From: Bacteroidia bacterium
GTDB lineage: Bacteria > Bacteroidota > Bacteroidia > Flavobacteriales_E > Vicingaceae
DNA length: 64,000 bases
Direction of reading: 5' to 3'
NCBI GenBank assembly: GCA_030426475.1
Contig: JAUHYR010000001.1
Location: 1 to 64,000 of the forward strand
Both the position numbers and the translations under genes were made by a program. Under the pieces are notes generated by a model. It was not told the origin of the DNA, made no database searches, and worked only from the letters and a program-made list of their open reading frames with translations. Positions within the stretch are counted from its first letter, which is position 1; every line of letters starts with the position of its first letter. Positions 41,260-50,636 of the stretch are shown here, piece by piece.

Positions 41260-41946
41260 TTAATCTTCGGGATAGGGATCCAGTTTTATGGTTTCAAAAA
41301 ACTCTTTACGTAATTGAGGGTCTTGAAACTTTCCGGAATATTCAAAAGTAAGTGTTGAACTGGTTACGTCTTTAATTCCTCTTGAATTAACACAAAGATG
41401 TTTAGCATCAATTAAACAAGCAACATCATCTGTTTCTAGCACTTTTTTCAGGTGATTAACAATCTGCACATTTAACCGCTCCTGAACTTGCGGTCTTTTG
41501 GCATAATACTCTACAATCCTGTTTAGTTTAGACAAACCAATTACATTATTTTTTGGGAAATAAGCAACATGAGCCTTTCCTACAATGGGTAAAAAGTGAT
41601 GTTCACAAGTAGAGTAAAGCGCAATGTTTTTTTCCACCAGCATACGGTTATAGCCATATTTGTTTTCAAAAACCGAAGCAATAGGCTCATTCATAGGGTT
41701 TAAGCCTGAAAAAATTTCTTTAACGAACATTTTAGCGACTCTTAAAGAAGTTCCTTTAAGGCTGTCATCAGTTAAGTCAAGACCAAGCGTTTCAAGCACT
41801 TTGGAAAAATGAGTTTGAATAATTTTAATTTTCTCTTCATCAGAAAGCATATGGGCATCGGCTCTCATTGGCGTTTCTATACTGCCCCCTGCATGGTTGT
41901 CTCCCAGCGAATCAATTAAGTCAATGTAGTCTTTTTTATCTTTCAT
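41260..41946 (-). CDS. folE: GTP cyclohydrolase I
   Basis: 229 aa from Met at 41946 (MKDKKDYID); a longer frame to 42021 would add a hydrophobic, non-family N-terminus. It makes dihydroneopterin triphosphate for folate or tetrahydropterin. Motifs: TSLRVAKMFVKEIFSGL, the zinc-binding STCEHHFLPIVGKAHV and HLCVNSRGIKD with the second Cys. folB is elsewhere in the window at 57421. The 195 bp upstream hold no other gene on this strand. Confidence 0.92.
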   Translation of the reverse strand: MKDKKDYIDLIDSLGDNHAGGSIETPMRADAHMLSDEEKIKIIQTHFSKVLETLGLDLTDDSLKGTSLRVAKMFVKEIFSGLNPMNEPIASVFENKYGYNRMLVEKNIALYSTCEHHFLPIVGKAHVAYFPKNNVIGLSKLNRIVEYYAKRPQVQERLNVQIVNHLKKVLETDDVACLIDAKHLCVNSRGIKDVTSSTLTFEYSGKFQDPQLRKEFFETIKLDPYPED

Positions 41947-42162
41947 TCTAAACATTAAAAACCCAACTGAAAACAGTTGAGATGTGAATAAAGTTGTTTT
42001 AAACAACCAATATTTAAACAAAAGTAGCTTTTTTAGGGGAAATAAAGTAAAAAAGCCAATAACAATAGACTGCTAAATATCAGTTTAAGGTGGTAAACAA
42101 AGGCTAAAGGAAAAAGTTTTAAACTGGGATAAAATTTATTTTATTCTTTTTGAAAAATTAAC

Positions 42163-42170
42163 TAGATTTG
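42163..42170 (+). promoter_or_regulatory. Candidate -7 box for the 40 aa lipoprotein gene
   Basis: TAGATTTG matches TAnnTTTG and lies 46 nt upstream of ATG 42217. No good -33 box is visible. Confidence 0.3.
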
Positions 42171-42216
42171 CTTTTTAACCGTTTCTAGTAGTTATTAGAA
42201 GTATTATTTTAGAATT

Positions 42217-42339
42217 ATGAAAAAATTGATTGGATTAGCAGTATTTGTTGTTGCAGTTTTAGTTTTAGCATCGTGCAAAGGTCACGAAAAATGTCCTGCT
42301 TACGGCAAAGCTGACGTTAAGACAGAAATTCCTGCTTAG
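42217..42339 (+). CDS. Small lipoprotein, 40 aa
   Basis: ATG 42217 to TAG 42339. A signal of KKLIGLAVFVVAVLVLASC ends in a lipobox-like LASC with the Cys at residue 19, then a short soluble part (KGHEKCPAYGKADVKTEIPA) with a second Cys. It is two bases upstream of the YtxJ-type gene start, so the two may be co-translated. Function is unknown; entericidin-like small lipoproteins are a loose comparison. Confidence 0.6.
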   Translation: MKKLIGLAVFVVAVLVLASCKGHEKCPAYGKADVKTEIPA

Positions 42340-42341
42340 TT

Positions 42342-42683
42342 GTGAACTGGCTTCCGCTGGAAAGCCTTGATTCGTTAGATGAGGTTCTCCGGCAATCTTC
42401 TGATAACTCCCTACAAGCAATAATTATATTTAAGCATAGTACAAGATGCTCTATTAGTGCTATGGCAAAAAATCGTTTTGAACGGGAATGGACAGATAGC
42501 CCTACAGCCCCTGTTTACTATTTAGATTTGATAAAGCACAGAGATGTGTCTAATGCTGTTGAGGATAAGCTTGCTGTAAAGCACGAATCTCCGCAAGTTT
42601 TAGTAATTAAAAATGGGAAGTGTGTTTACCATGCTTCGCATAATGCTATTTCGGGAAAGGAAATATTGGAAGCATCTATATAA
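42342..42683 (+). CDS. YtxJ-type thioredoxin-like protein
   Basis: 113 aa beginning at GTG 42342. The sequence IIIFKHSTRCSISAMAKNRF carries the single-Cys TRCSIS motif of the DUF2847/YtxJ family (bacillithiol-linked redox proteins), and the remainder is a thioredoxin-like fold (PVYYLDLIKHR, ESPQVLVIKNGKCVYHASH). It directly follows the lipoprotein gene. No bacillithiol synthesis genes are in the window. It ends 8 bp inside the convergent membrane-protein gene. Confidence 0.8.
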   Translation: MNWLPLESLDSLDEVLRQSSDNSLQAIIIFKHSTRCSISAMAKNRFEREWTDSPTAPVYYLDLIKHRDVSNAVEDKLAVKHESPQVLVIKNGKCVYHASHNAISGKEILEASI

Positions 42684-43215
42684 AAAGCTCATATCCTTTT
42701 TTAGCTGCACCGTTGTAAACAGTTAATTTTTTAGAAACAAACTTTTCGGCAATTTCAAAAACAAAGCTCTTTTTTCCTTTAAAAAGCAATTTTAAATTAT
42801 TGTTCTTTCTATCAAATAGGTATATCCCTAAAACACTTTCAGTATATTTTCCCGTATTAATTTCCAATCCCGGAGCGGCTCCTTGTTTTACTTTATAAGT
42901 AAGAGATCCCTTTTTTATTACGCCATATTTAAACTCTTTCAAATAATAGTAACTGGAAGTACTAAGGCGTCCAAAGCCACTTCTTATTTTAAATTTTCCG
43001 GCTTCAAAATCAATGATTTCTAAATACTTGGAAGAAAAAAGGATATAAAAACCAAAAAAGAAAAGTAAATACATTATCGGGTTAATGAAAACAGCATTAC
43101 CATATTCGTTATACCATATACCAATTATAAACCACAACATAAGAGCAAAGCCTTTTCCAGGAATAGAGAAAGAAGAAGATATCCGATAAAGTTGATTTTT
43201 ATTTATCATTATCAA
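42676..43215 (-). CDS. Unknown membrane protein, possibly PH-domain-like, 179 aa
   Basis: Two hydrophobic segments in the first half (about residues 20-35 and 45-60: GFALMLWFIIGIWY and MYLLFFFGFYILF) are followed by a beta-rich part (LEIIDFEAGKFKIRSG, YYYLKEFKYGVI, TYKVKQGAAPGLEI), which by shape resembles a bacterial PH domain. Its start overlaps the GWxTD gene stop by 4 nt. Function is unknown. Confidence 0.55.
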   Translation of the reverse strand: MIMINKNQLYRISSSFSIPGKGFALMLWFIIGIWYNEYGNAVFINPIMYLLFFFGFYILFSSKYLEIIDFEAGKFKIRSGFGRLSTSSYYYLKEFKYGVIKKGSLTYKVKQGAAPGLEINTGKYTESVLGIYLFDRKNNNLKLLFKGKKSFVFEIAEKFVSKKLTVYNGAAKKGYELFI

Positions 43216-44474
43216 TAAACTTTTCCTTGCCTCCAGGAGTCAATAGACCTATACCAACTAGATTTTAATAGTGGATTTCGGTCAAGGATATAGTCGTTTT
43301 CGGTAAAAGGATTTTTTACTTTTTGAAACTGCATAGACACAGTCATAATGTTTCCCTCTTCGCCATATACCCATGTTTCCACCATATTGTTTTTATAAAT
43401 GGTATTAGGCGGACCATATACAATATAAATCAATCCTCTGTCGGTTTTCCAACCTTCGGTATATGAAGTAAAATGTCTGTTGGCTTGTTCAACTCTATTG
43501 TAATACTCCTTAATCAAAAGCTTAGCCCTATCAGTGCTCCCGCCAAGTGAAAGCCAAAAACGTTCTAAGGTTTCTTTTGGGGTTTTACTTTCTTCAATAC
43601 TTTTAAATTCGTTTTTAGAAGTTAAATAGCGGACACATTCAATCATTTGGTTTACAGAGGTAACTTCAGGGAAGTTTTTACCAAAAGCAAAAAGGGTTAC
43701 TCCGGTTTTTTGCTCAGCGTCAGTTAGTAAATGATAAAAGCCTGTGGTTTTAATCTCTACTTGAAACGTTCCCGGCTCTTTGGCTTCAATAGTAAAAACG
43801 TCATCAGCATCATAGGTATCGGTGAATAAATTGTCAGTTACAAAAGGCGGGAGAGGTAAGGGGTAATTTCTGGAATAAAAACGACAGTTGATAGTTTCAA
43901 TAGGTTCTTTACACTTTACAATTACTTTTTCGCCCACATCAAAAGAAGTTTTAAATGAAACCAGGTTGTTTTCATTAAGCAGTAAAAAGTTTTGCCGGTT
44001 AAGCTTGTCTTTTTTATTGACTTCAATGATTGCTGTTCCGATATTTCCTCTGAGAACTTCGGTAACTTTAGCGGAAAAAACATAATTGTTTCCGAATGGG
44101 GCTTTAATTTTGATGGCTCCGTAAAGATGTTTGTTTTGTCCGTTTTTCCCGGTAGCATGTAGTACAACAGTATTACTGTCTGCAATAGTTTTCTTTTCAA
44201 AATCATTAAAAAGTTTATACTGAAAAACCAAATCGGAATGAAAAAGACTGTCGTCTCCCTTTTTAGTAAACAACAGTTGTGAACTTTCAATTTTAAAATA
44301 GATGGTAGTAGTATCTTCCGATGAATGGTAAACCACATAATCCGGGAAAAGATTCTGCTCATTTTTTTGATAGATGTAAGCATAATTATTAACCGTTTCT
44401 TTTGGAACAGCACAAGAGAACGTTAATAATCCGACAATAAAAACCTGAGATATGTTTCTTAACCACTTACTCAT
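43212..44474 (-). CDS. GWxTD-domain lipoprotein
   Basis: 420 aa from Met at 44474 (MSKWLRNISQVFIVGLLTFSC): the signal ends in LTFSC, a lipobox, making a lipoprotein. An upstream in-frame ATG at 44528 would add 18 residues without signal character. The C-terminal domain has RAKLLIKEYYNRVEQANRHF and the name-giving EGWKTDRG, then IYIVYGPPN. GWxTD proteins are common in Bacteroidota; role not known. Start overlaps rmuC stop by about 8 nt, so they are probably coupled. Confidence 0.8.
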   Translation of the reverse strand: MSKWLRNISQVFIVGLLTFSCAVPKETVNNYAYIYQKNEQNLFPDYVVYHSSEDTTTIYFKIESSQLLFTKKGDDSLFHSDLVFQYKLFNDFEKKTIADSNTVVLHATGKNGQNKHLYGAIKIKAPFGNNYVFSAKVTEVLRGNIGTAIIEVNKKDKLNRQNFLLLNENNLVSFKTSFDVGEKVIVKCKEPIETINCRFYSRNYPLPLPPFVTDNLFTDTYDADDVFTIEAKEPGTFQVEIKTTGFYHLLTDAEQKTGVTLFAFGKNFPEVTSVNQMIECVRYLTSKNEFKSIEESKTPKETLERFWLSLGGSTDRAKLLIKEYYNRVEQANRHFTSYTEGWKTDRGLIYIVYGPPNTIYKNNMVETWVYGEEGNIMTVSMQFQKVKNPFTENDYILDRNPLLKSSWYRSIDSWRQGKVY

Positions 44475-45831
44475 TAAATAACGATTTTGGCAGTTCTCCT
44501 TCATCATCAGAATCTTCAAAGTCTTCAAATGATGATGGGAGGTTTTTTTCAGTTTTAATGCCTAGCTCTTTTATTTTTTCTACCCGGCTAATTAAGTTTC
44601 CTTTTCCACTTTTTAGCTTGTTAAAGGCACCTTCATACGCTTTTTGTGAAGATTCTATCCCTTTTTGGATTTTTTCCAAATCATCTAAAAAGGCCATAAA
44701 CTTATCGTATAAGTTTCCTGATTGTCGGGCAATTTCTAAAGCATTCTTAGTCTGTTTTTCTTGTTTCCAAAGCGATGAAACAGTTCGCAAAGTGGCTAGT
44801 AAAGTAGTTGGCGTAACAATCACAATCTTTTTATCCCAGGCAGAAACAAACAAATCTTTGTCGTTTTCCATAGCCAATGAAAAAGAAGCTTCAATAGGCA
44901 TAAAGAGCAACACAAAATCAGGTGTATTGAAGTCTAAAGAGGAATGGTATTCTTTAGACGAAAGCGTTTTGATGTGTGCTTTAATAGAAAGTAAATGTTC
45001 AGCTAGGAATTTACTTTTCTCGGCTTCGTCATTAGAGGAAATATAGTTGTTGTAAGCTAAAAGAGAAACTTTAGCGTCAATAATAATATGTTTGTTGTCA
45101 GGTAAATTTACAATCACATCCGGACGGATGGTCTCGCCTGCCGTATTAGCGGAAGTGGTTTGTGTGGTGTACTCTCTTCCTTTTTCCAAACCGGAACTTT
45201 CCAATACTTTTTCCAGAATAATTTCACCCCAATTTCCTTGTTTCTTTATATCACCTTTTAATGCTTTAGTAAGGTTCTGTGCATCTTCACTAAGTTTTTG
45301 ATTCAGCTCGAAAAGTTGTTTTACCTCAGCTTTTAAGCTGGTGGTTTGTTTTAATTCTTTCTCATAAGTTTCCTGTACTTGCTTTTCAAACTTTTCGATT
45401 TTTTCCTTAAACGGATTTAATATTCCCTCCAGTTTTTTCTGATTACTTTCGGTAAATTCTGTTGAGCTTTGCTTCAAAAGTTTGTTGGCAATATTTTCAA
45501 ATTCGGTTTGAAACTTTTCCTGAAGCTTTTGGGTTTCTTCTTTTAGTTCGGTGTGTTTGGTTTTGTATTCGGCTAATTCTTTGGTGAGGATGTTATTGTC
45601 TTGCTGTAGCTTAACCAGTTCTTCTTGTTGCTGTTTGAAAAACTCTCTCGATTTTTCCAGATTCCCTGTTAGTTGCCCTTTTTCTGACAATAGCTCATCC
45701 TTTTGTTTTTCTAAGGCACGCAGTTTTTCATTATCAAGAGAACCATTGGAGTTTCCGTATTTTGTTTTGGCAAACAAAAACCCGACAGTAACTCCTGCCA
45801 CTAAGCCAATGATTAGAAAAAAGATATCCAT
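44467..45831 (-). CDS. rmuC: DNA recombination protein RmuC
   Basis: 454 aa. An N-terminal membrane helix (FLIIGLVAGVTVGFLFA) is followed by a long coiled coil (about residues 30-190) and then the RmuC nuclease-like core (GNWGEIILEKVLESSGLEKG, DVIVNLPDNKHIIIDAKVSL, DFVLLFMPIEASF). RmuC is thought to limit inversion at repeats and has a PD-(D/E)xK fold; the DAKV matches the catalytic region. Length is typical. The GWxTD gene follows with overlap. Confidence 0.88.
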   Translation of the reverse strand: MDIFFLIIGLVAGVTVGFLFAKTKYGNSNGSLDNEKLRALEKQKDELLSEKGQLTGNLEKSREFFKQQQEELVKLQQDNNILTKELAEYKTKHTELKEETQKLQEKFQTEFENIANKLLKQSSTEFTESNQKKLEGILNPFKEKIEKFEKQVQETYEKELKQTTSLKAEVKQLFELNQKLSEDAQNLTKALKGDIKKQGNWGEIILEKVLESSGLEKGREYTTQTTSANTAGETIRPDVIVNLPDNKHIIIDAKVSLLAYNNYISSNDEAEKSKFLAEHLLSIKAHIKTLSSKEYHSSLDFNTPDFVLLFMPIEASFSLAMENDKDLFVSAWDKKIVIVTPTTLLATLRTVSSLWKQEKQTKNALEIARQSGNLYDKFMAFLDDLEKIQKGIESSQKAYEGAFNKLKSGKGNLISRVEKIKELGIKTEKNLPSSFEDFEDSDDEGELPKSLFNE

Positions 45832-45867
45832 AAATTAATGCAATAAAGGTAAGGGAAAAAATCAGAA

Positions 45868-46575
45868 CTAATAATTCAAAATGAGAACAGGAGTTCCTTC
45901 CGGTATGATGGAAAATAGTTCAACTATGTCTGCATTTTTCATCCGTATGCAGCCGTGAGACTGAGGGGTGCCGATTAACCCCTCTTCGGAAGTACCGTGA
46001 ATATAAATATAGCGGTTGTACGAGTCCACTTTTCCGCCTTTGTTTAAACCATGTTCCATTCCCTCAAGCCACATAATTCGGGTAGTAATGTCATCAGTGG
46101 GAGACTTGGTATCATCATAATATATTTTGGCTGTTTTTCCGGCATATACTCTGGACTGAAACAAACCTCCCTCCGGAACATTTTGACCGATTTTATTTTT
46201 TACCCTATGTAAACCGATAGGAGTTTGTTCACTTCCGTAATCGTTTCCGGCTCCGTTGGCAGCGGTAGAAATTTTGTATTTTTTTAAGATGGCATCGTCT
46301 TCAATCAAGTACATGTTTTGGTATTTAACCGAAACAAACAAATACATTTCGAACTTGTATTTTTTGTATTTGATATTGACGTATTCTTTTAAGAAACTAG
46401 CGAGCATTTCTTCGGGTGGAGCCATTGGTTTTTCGACCACTTCTTTTTCTACTTCTTCTATTTGGTTTTCTTTTACGGCTAATTCCTTTTCTTTTTTAGA
46501 TTTTCCGGAGCCTCTGAAAATACTACATGAGCTAAACATTACTAAACCAATGATACATATCCAAAGCGCTTTCAT
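45868..46575 (-). CDS. L,D-transpeptidase-family lipoprotein
   Basis: 235 aa. Signal with lipobox-like FSSCSIFRG (Cys about residue 17), an acidic linker, and a C-terminal YkuD domain with the catalytic IHGTSEEGLIGTPQSHGCIRM (about residues 190-212, His and Cys). It cross-links or modifies peptidoglycan or anchors proteins to it. It is a single gene between rmuC and the Omp85 gene on the same strand. Family and catalytic residues are clear. Confidence 0.87.
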   Translation of the reverse strand: MKALWICIIGLVMFSSCSIFRGSGKSKKEKELAVKENQIEEVEKEVVEKPMAPPEEMLASFLKEYVNIKYKKYKFEMYLFVSVKYQNMYLIEDDAILKKYKISTAANGAGNDYGSEQTPIGLHRVKNKIGQNVPEGGLFQSRVYAGKTAKIYYDDTKSPTDDITTRIMWLEGMEHGLNKGGKVDSYNRYIYIHGTSEEGLIGTPQSHGCIRMKNADIVELFSIIPEGTPVLILNY

Positions 46576-46656
46576 GGGAAACGAAGAAAAGTATTTTTTG
46601 TCTTTTTGAATAAACTAGGTATTAATACTTATACAAAGTGGGTTGTGAATTAATAG

Positions 46657-48393
46657 CTAAAAATAGTTAACGAAGCCGAAATGTATTTTAGCCGAACGAA
46701 TTAGAAATTTATTGTTGAACTCATTACCTATGGCATAGGTTAAGCTAAAAATTCCCACCTTACTGTCAAAAGCAATTCCACCACCAAAGGAGGTGGGTTG
46801 GTAGTGTAGTGTGGCGGGAAGTGCGCTAGCGTTATTTTCCCAATATCCCACATCAGTAAAAGCAAACAGATAAGAGTTTTGCTCCAAAATAAACCGTAAC
46901 TCAAATGTATTTATGGCATAAAAAGAAGCAAAGATGGATTCTTCGTCAAAGCCTCTTAAAGTTTTAAACCCTCCTATTCTGTAAAGTTCGTTTTTAAAAA
47001 TGGTGCTGTTTTCTATAATGGCAGAACGGATGCCATAATTACCAATTAGCCGCTTGTATATGGGGAAAAAGAAGTCGGCAGAAACTTCTGCTTTATATCG
47101 GGTAGAGTTGGTTTCTATGTCTTTAAAGTTTTCAAGCAAAGTGGTATCGGTAGGGAGAATAATTTTTTTGAAACCGGTAGAAGCAAAAAAGTCCAGGCTG
47201 AAACCTTTTCTGGGGTTGAGCTTATAATCTAACTTTTCTAAGTGAACTCCCAGTCCGTATGCGTTTACCTTTACATCATTTAACTCCGGCAGACTGCTAC
47301 TGAAAGCCGTTTGCTTGATTAAGGTATTGGAACTTTCGGCAGTATAAACAAACTTTAAATAGTTGTTGGCCGAAAACAAATAGCGAAATCCGATATTGTT
47401 TTTTACGTCCAGAAAAGAAGAATCACGCTTGTATAAATCTAAATGATAATCGAAACCAAGAGGTGTTCCTAATAAGTAAGGGTAAACAAACTTCACATCT
47501 AAATCTTGTGTTTGATTAGAAAGGTTTCGCCAGTTAAAAAAGATTTCTTCGCCATGCCCGAAACCGTTGAGCAGCTTTAATTCAATATCGCCCGTAAACC
47601 TTATTTTGCCGTTTTGGTCGGGCTGAAACCCTAAAATACCGTTGAACCGACTGGCTTTTTTCTTTTTTAAAAATAGCGTGAGCTCGCAATCTTCTTTGGT
47701 AAAAATAAGCTCGGCAGGTTTAAAAGCTTCTACAAACGGAAGATTCTTTATTCGGGTGTCTATCTTCTTAATTTCCGATTCATTGTAAGCGCTGCCTTCT
47801 TTAATGGAAAGATAGTTGGCAATAAAACTCTCCGAAACTTTTGCATCACCCGAAATAATTAAGCTGTCGATTTTATAAAACTTGTTTTTGGTAATATTTA
47901 AGCTGGCTTTTATGCCGTTTTCTAAAAACCCCACACTGTCCAACCCTACTGATACAAAAGGGAAGCCGTGATTTTCGTAATACTGAATGATGGACTCAAA
48001 TAGATTACCGATTTGTTTGGGTTTAAACTTAGAGGCGGTAAATAGTTTTTCTTTATAGTTGGTTTTATGGATAACATCGCTCTCGGCATTTCCGCTTTTA
48101 AGCGCAACCCATTGATAAGGTTCGTGCGGGTTAAAATACGCCATATATTTTTCTTCTTTCCATACCACACTATCCAGTTCGGCTAGTAGATACGAGAGAC
48201 TGTTTAATTGCACAATTACTTCACGGGTGACTTTGCCTAATTCGTTTTCATCATTAAGATAGGACGGGAAGTCTAGTTTTTTAAATTCTTTTTTCGGAAG
48301 GCTAGGAACAACTATGTCAAAAGGAATTTTTTCTTTTTTTTGGGCAAAGAAAAGGAGCGGAAAAAATAAAAGAAATGCAGTTAAGGTGCGCAT
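46657..48393 (-). CDS. Omp85/BamA-TamA-like outer-membrane protein
   Basis: 578 aa with a signal peptide (TAFLLFFPLLFFAQ). Residues about 170-245 resemble a POTRA domain (KIDSLIISGDAKVSESFIANY, then RIKNLPFVEAFKPAEL). The remainder is strand-rich and resembles an Omp85 barrel, with ELKLLNGFGHGEEIFFNW and GGFKTLRGFDEESIFAS near the characteristic VRGY-like region. It ends in a terminal aromatic residue (FVNYF), as outer-membrane barrels do. It lies 4 bp from ung on the same strand. Which Omp85 subgroup it belongs to is not settled. Confidence 0.75.
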   Translation of the reverse strand: MRTLTAFLLFFPLLFFAQKKEKIPFDIVVPSLPKKEFKKLDFPSYLNDENELGKVTREVIVQLNSLSYLLAELDSVVWKEEKYMAYFNPHEPYQWVALKSGNAESDVIHKTNYKEKLFTASKFKPKQIGNLFESIIQYYENHGFPFVSVGLDSVGFLENGIKASLNITKNKFYKIDSLIISGDAKVSESFIANYLSIKEGSAYNESEIKKIDTRIKNLPFVEAFKPAELIFTKEDCELTLFLKKKKASRFNGILGFQPDQNGKIRFTGDIELKLLNGFGHGEEIFFNWRNLSNQTQDLDVKFVYPYLLGTPLGFDYHLDLYKRDSSFLDVKNNIGFRYLFSANNYLKFVYTAESSNTLIKQTAFSSSLPELNDVKVNAYGLGVHLEKLDYKLNPRKGFSLDFFASTGFKKIILPTDTTLLENFKDIETNSTRYKAEVSADFFFPIYKRLIGNYGIRSAIIENSTIFKNELYRIGGFKTLRGFDEESIFASFYAINTFELRFILEQNSYLFAFTDVGYWENNASALPATLHYQPTSFGGGIAFDSKVGIFSLTYAIGNEFNNKFLIRSAKIHFGFVNYF

Positions 48394-48396
48394 GAT

Positions 48397-49089
48397 TTAG
48401 TTTAAACTCCAGTCAATGGGGGTGAGCCCGTGTTGGGTTAAAACGGCATTTGTTTTAGAAAAGTGTTTGCAACCAAAAAAACCATTATTGGCCGAATAAG
48501 GCGATGGATGAGCCGCTGTTAAAACCGTATGCTTTTGAGTGTCGATAAGTTGAGCTTTGTCCTGTGCAAACCTCCCCCACAGCAGGAAAACCAGTTTTTC
48601 TTTTTTATCCGAAAGCGTTTTAATCACACTATCCGTAAAGTTTTCCCAGCCCTTTTTTTGGTGTGAACCGGGTTGTTTGGCTCGTACGGTTAGGGTAGCG
48701 TTGAGCAACAATACACCTTGCTTTGCCCATGCCGTTAACTCTCCGTGATTAGGCGGAGCAATACCTAAATCGTTTTGAATTTCCTTAAAAATGTTTTTAA
48801 GTGAAGGCGGTGGGTTAACGCCTTTCTTTACCGAAAAGCTTAACCCGTGCGCTTGCCCGACACCATGATAAGGGTCTTGCCCGATGATGACGACTTTTAC
48901 ATCTTTAAAAGGAGTATAGTTAAACGCATTAAATATTTCCTTACCCGGAGGATAAATGGTAAGCCCTTTCTTTTTTTCTTCTACCAAAAAAGCTTTCAGC
49001 TCGGCAAAGTAAGGCTTCCCGAACTCTTCCTGTAAGGCTTCTTTCCAGCTTTCTTCTATTTGCGGAGATATGTTTGCGGTAGTGCTCAA
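48397..49089 (-). CDS. ung: Uracil-DNA glycosylase
   Basis: 230 aa. Active-site motif [17 protein letters not shown] with catalytic Asp, WGRFAQDK and the C-terminal [11 protein letters not shown] motif with the conserved His. It removes uracil from DNA in base-excision repair. Length is typical. Its upstream DNA (49090-49144) contains one copy of a 27-bp direct repeat whose other copy is at 50503. Confidence 0.95.
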   Translation of the reverse strand: MSTTANISPQIEESWKEALQEEFGKPYFAELKAFLVEEKKKGLTIYPPGKEIFNAFNYTPFKDVKVVIIGQDPYHGVGQAHGLSFSVKKGVNPPPSLKNIFKEIQNDLGIAPPNHGELTAWAKQGVLLLNATLTVRAKQPGSHQKKGWENFTDSVIKTLSDKKEKLVFLLWGRFAQDKAQLIDTQKHTVLTAAHPSPYSANNGFFGCKHFSKTNAVLTQHGLTPIDWSLN

Positions 49090-49144
49090 TATTGCTCTGT
49101 TTCAACAAAGCATAAAATTAGGGATTTAATTGGAAATAGGGTTT

Positions 49145-49963
49145 TCAAATATCAACAGGTTTATTTTTTAAATACTCCAGCCATTCCATGTTTATTTGAT
49201 TATAGCTTTTACCTAATATTTTTTTAAAGTGTTTGAAGTCAGACTGTATTTGAAGCATGGTATCCCACCCGTAAGTAGATATTATGTAGTCACAAAAAAG
49301 CCATGACCACCCATAAAGCAGCTCAACTTTAAGGTAGTTGGTATGTAGGTCTTTCACTGTAGGAACTTTACCTTGGTCTATCTTTTCAAGGATAAGCTTC
49401 TTAAAGCCTTTTCCATAGTAGTATTGATCTGCCTTCCAACAGGCAAGTCCCTCTGTTATCCACCAAGGGATTTTATTAATATTTGCTTCACCAATTATGT
49501 CGTATGTAATGTTATGTATATATTCATGCAACATTACTTTATTAAAACCACCCCAAACTTTATATATTGAATCTCCTTCAATTGAAGTGCCCGGCATTAC
49601 CATTTGTATCTTTTTGATGTAATGTGCACACCCTAACTTTGTCCAATTGCGCTCCTTTTTATTAAGTGTATCCCATCCGCAAACGCATTGAGATGCATTA
49701 ATTGAAGGATAAAACTCAAACTGAACTTGTCCTTCTATTTTGTGTTCAAACTCTTCGAATATGCCTGTAGACATTATTGTTAAAAAACTATCCAGTTGAA
49801 CAATAGCTGCTTTATCTTGAGGTCGGGCATAATATATACCAATGCTTGAAGAATGGATTTTGACCATACCATATTTTTCCATAAGTAGGCTATCAGTAGG
49901 GGCGGCATAAAGTTTTGTTGTGAGTCCAACGAGTATTGTTATGATAGATATCGTTTTTCTCAT
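49145..49963 (-). CDS. Secreted zinc-metallopeptidase-like protein (HExxH), 272 aa
   Basis: A signal peptide (SIITILVGLTTKLYA) and the motif VMLHEYIHNITYD (HEYIH, about residues 169-173) with a downstream Glu in WWITEGLACW (about 190) make a gluzincin-type site. The order HExxH plus following Glu suits the MA clan peptidases. Ligand spacing is compatible with activity. It overlaps the OmpA gene by 4 nt. Its substrate is unknown; cell-wall or surface proteolysis would be reasonable guesses. Confidence 0.7.
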   Translation of the reverse strand: MRKTISIITILVGLTTKLYAAPTDSLLMEKYGMVKIHSSSIGIYYARPQDKAAIVQLDSFLTIMSTGIFEEFEHKIEGQVQFEFYPSINASQCVCGWDTLNKKERNWTKLGCAHYIKKIQMVMPGTSIEGDSIYKVWGGFNKVMLHEYIHNITYDIIGEANINKIPWWITEGLACWKADQYYYGKGFKKLILEKIDQGKVPTVKDLHTNYLKVELLYGWSWLFCDYIISTYGWDTMLQIQSDFKHFKKILGKSYNQINMEWLEYLKNKPVDI

Positions 49964-50445
49964 TTTCTTATTTCAAGTATCTTGAATTCGGTTCTACGAT
50001 TAACGGCATGTGCTTCTTCTTTTTCTTGAGCGGTTTTCAGATTATCAATTTCTTTCTCCGAAATGATTAATTGAGTTGCTCCAAACCCAACAGGAATTAG
50101 TTGCTCTTTTGGTATTCCTTTGTCAATGAGATAGTCAACTATATTTTGCGCACGACTTTGCGAAAGATTTCTTGATCTAATTTTCTCTTGCTCTGCAACC
50201 CTACTATCGTTATGAACCCCTACTTCAATTACTAATTTGTCATTTTTTAATAGAAATTCTGCAATACTGTCCAATAGGGGATAACTTTCTTTGCTGATGG
50301 TTGACTTAGCAAGATCAAATAAAATCCTTGGATTGGCTTTATAGATACTGCCAACACTAAAACTTGTTGAGGTTAAGTTAAATTGCTGGGCTATGGATAA
50401 CTTCCCTAGTAAAACAAAAAGTATAATGACTAAAACTCTTTTCAT
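49960..50445 (-). CDS. OmpA-family peptidoglycan-binding protein, 161 aa
   Basis: 161 aa with a signal peptide (VLVIILFVLLGKLSIAQQ). Residues about 45-160 are an OmpA C-terminal domain (SIYKANPRILFDLAKSTISK, VGVHNDSRVAEQ, SQSRAQNIVDYLIDKGIPK and LIPVGFG), which binds peptidoglycan. It is translated just before the metallopeptidase with a 4-nt overlap. Together the pair sits between the two copies of the 27-bp repeat. Confidence 0.8.
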   Translation of the reverse strand: MKRVLVIILFVLLGKLSIAQQFNLTSTSFSVGSIYKANPRILFDLAKSTISKESYPLLDSIAEFLLKNDKLVIEVGVHNDSRVAEQEKIRSRNLSQSRAQNIVDYLIDKGIPKEQLIPVGFGATQLIISEKEIDNLKTAQEKEEAHAVNRRTEFKILEIRK

Positions 50446-50636
50446 TGTTTTATTACATAGTTGAGAAAAGCCAGTTTATGTGAAGAATAGATTTTAATTA
50501 AACATAAAATTAGGGATTTAATTGGAAATCTTTGGTCGGACAAGCGTAAAAAGGGCTTTTCTTAGCCTTTTAATTATCAAAAGAGCCGTTAAAAAGCTTT
50601 GGTTTGGCGCATGGAAGGTCGGAAGAGGCGTTCAGA

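Larger units (their letters stand above)
49111..50529. repeat. 27-bp perfect direct repeat flanking a two-gene insert
   Basis: The same 27 bases (starting CATAAAATTAGGG and ending TTTAATTGGAAAT) occur at 49111-49137 and 50503-50529, 1392 bp apart. Exactly the metallopeptidase and OmpA genes lie between them. The flanks differ: ung upstream DNA on the left and the GC-rich array on the right. This looks like the footprint of an insertion or of a recombination that copied the ung upstream sequence. Confidence 0.9.
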
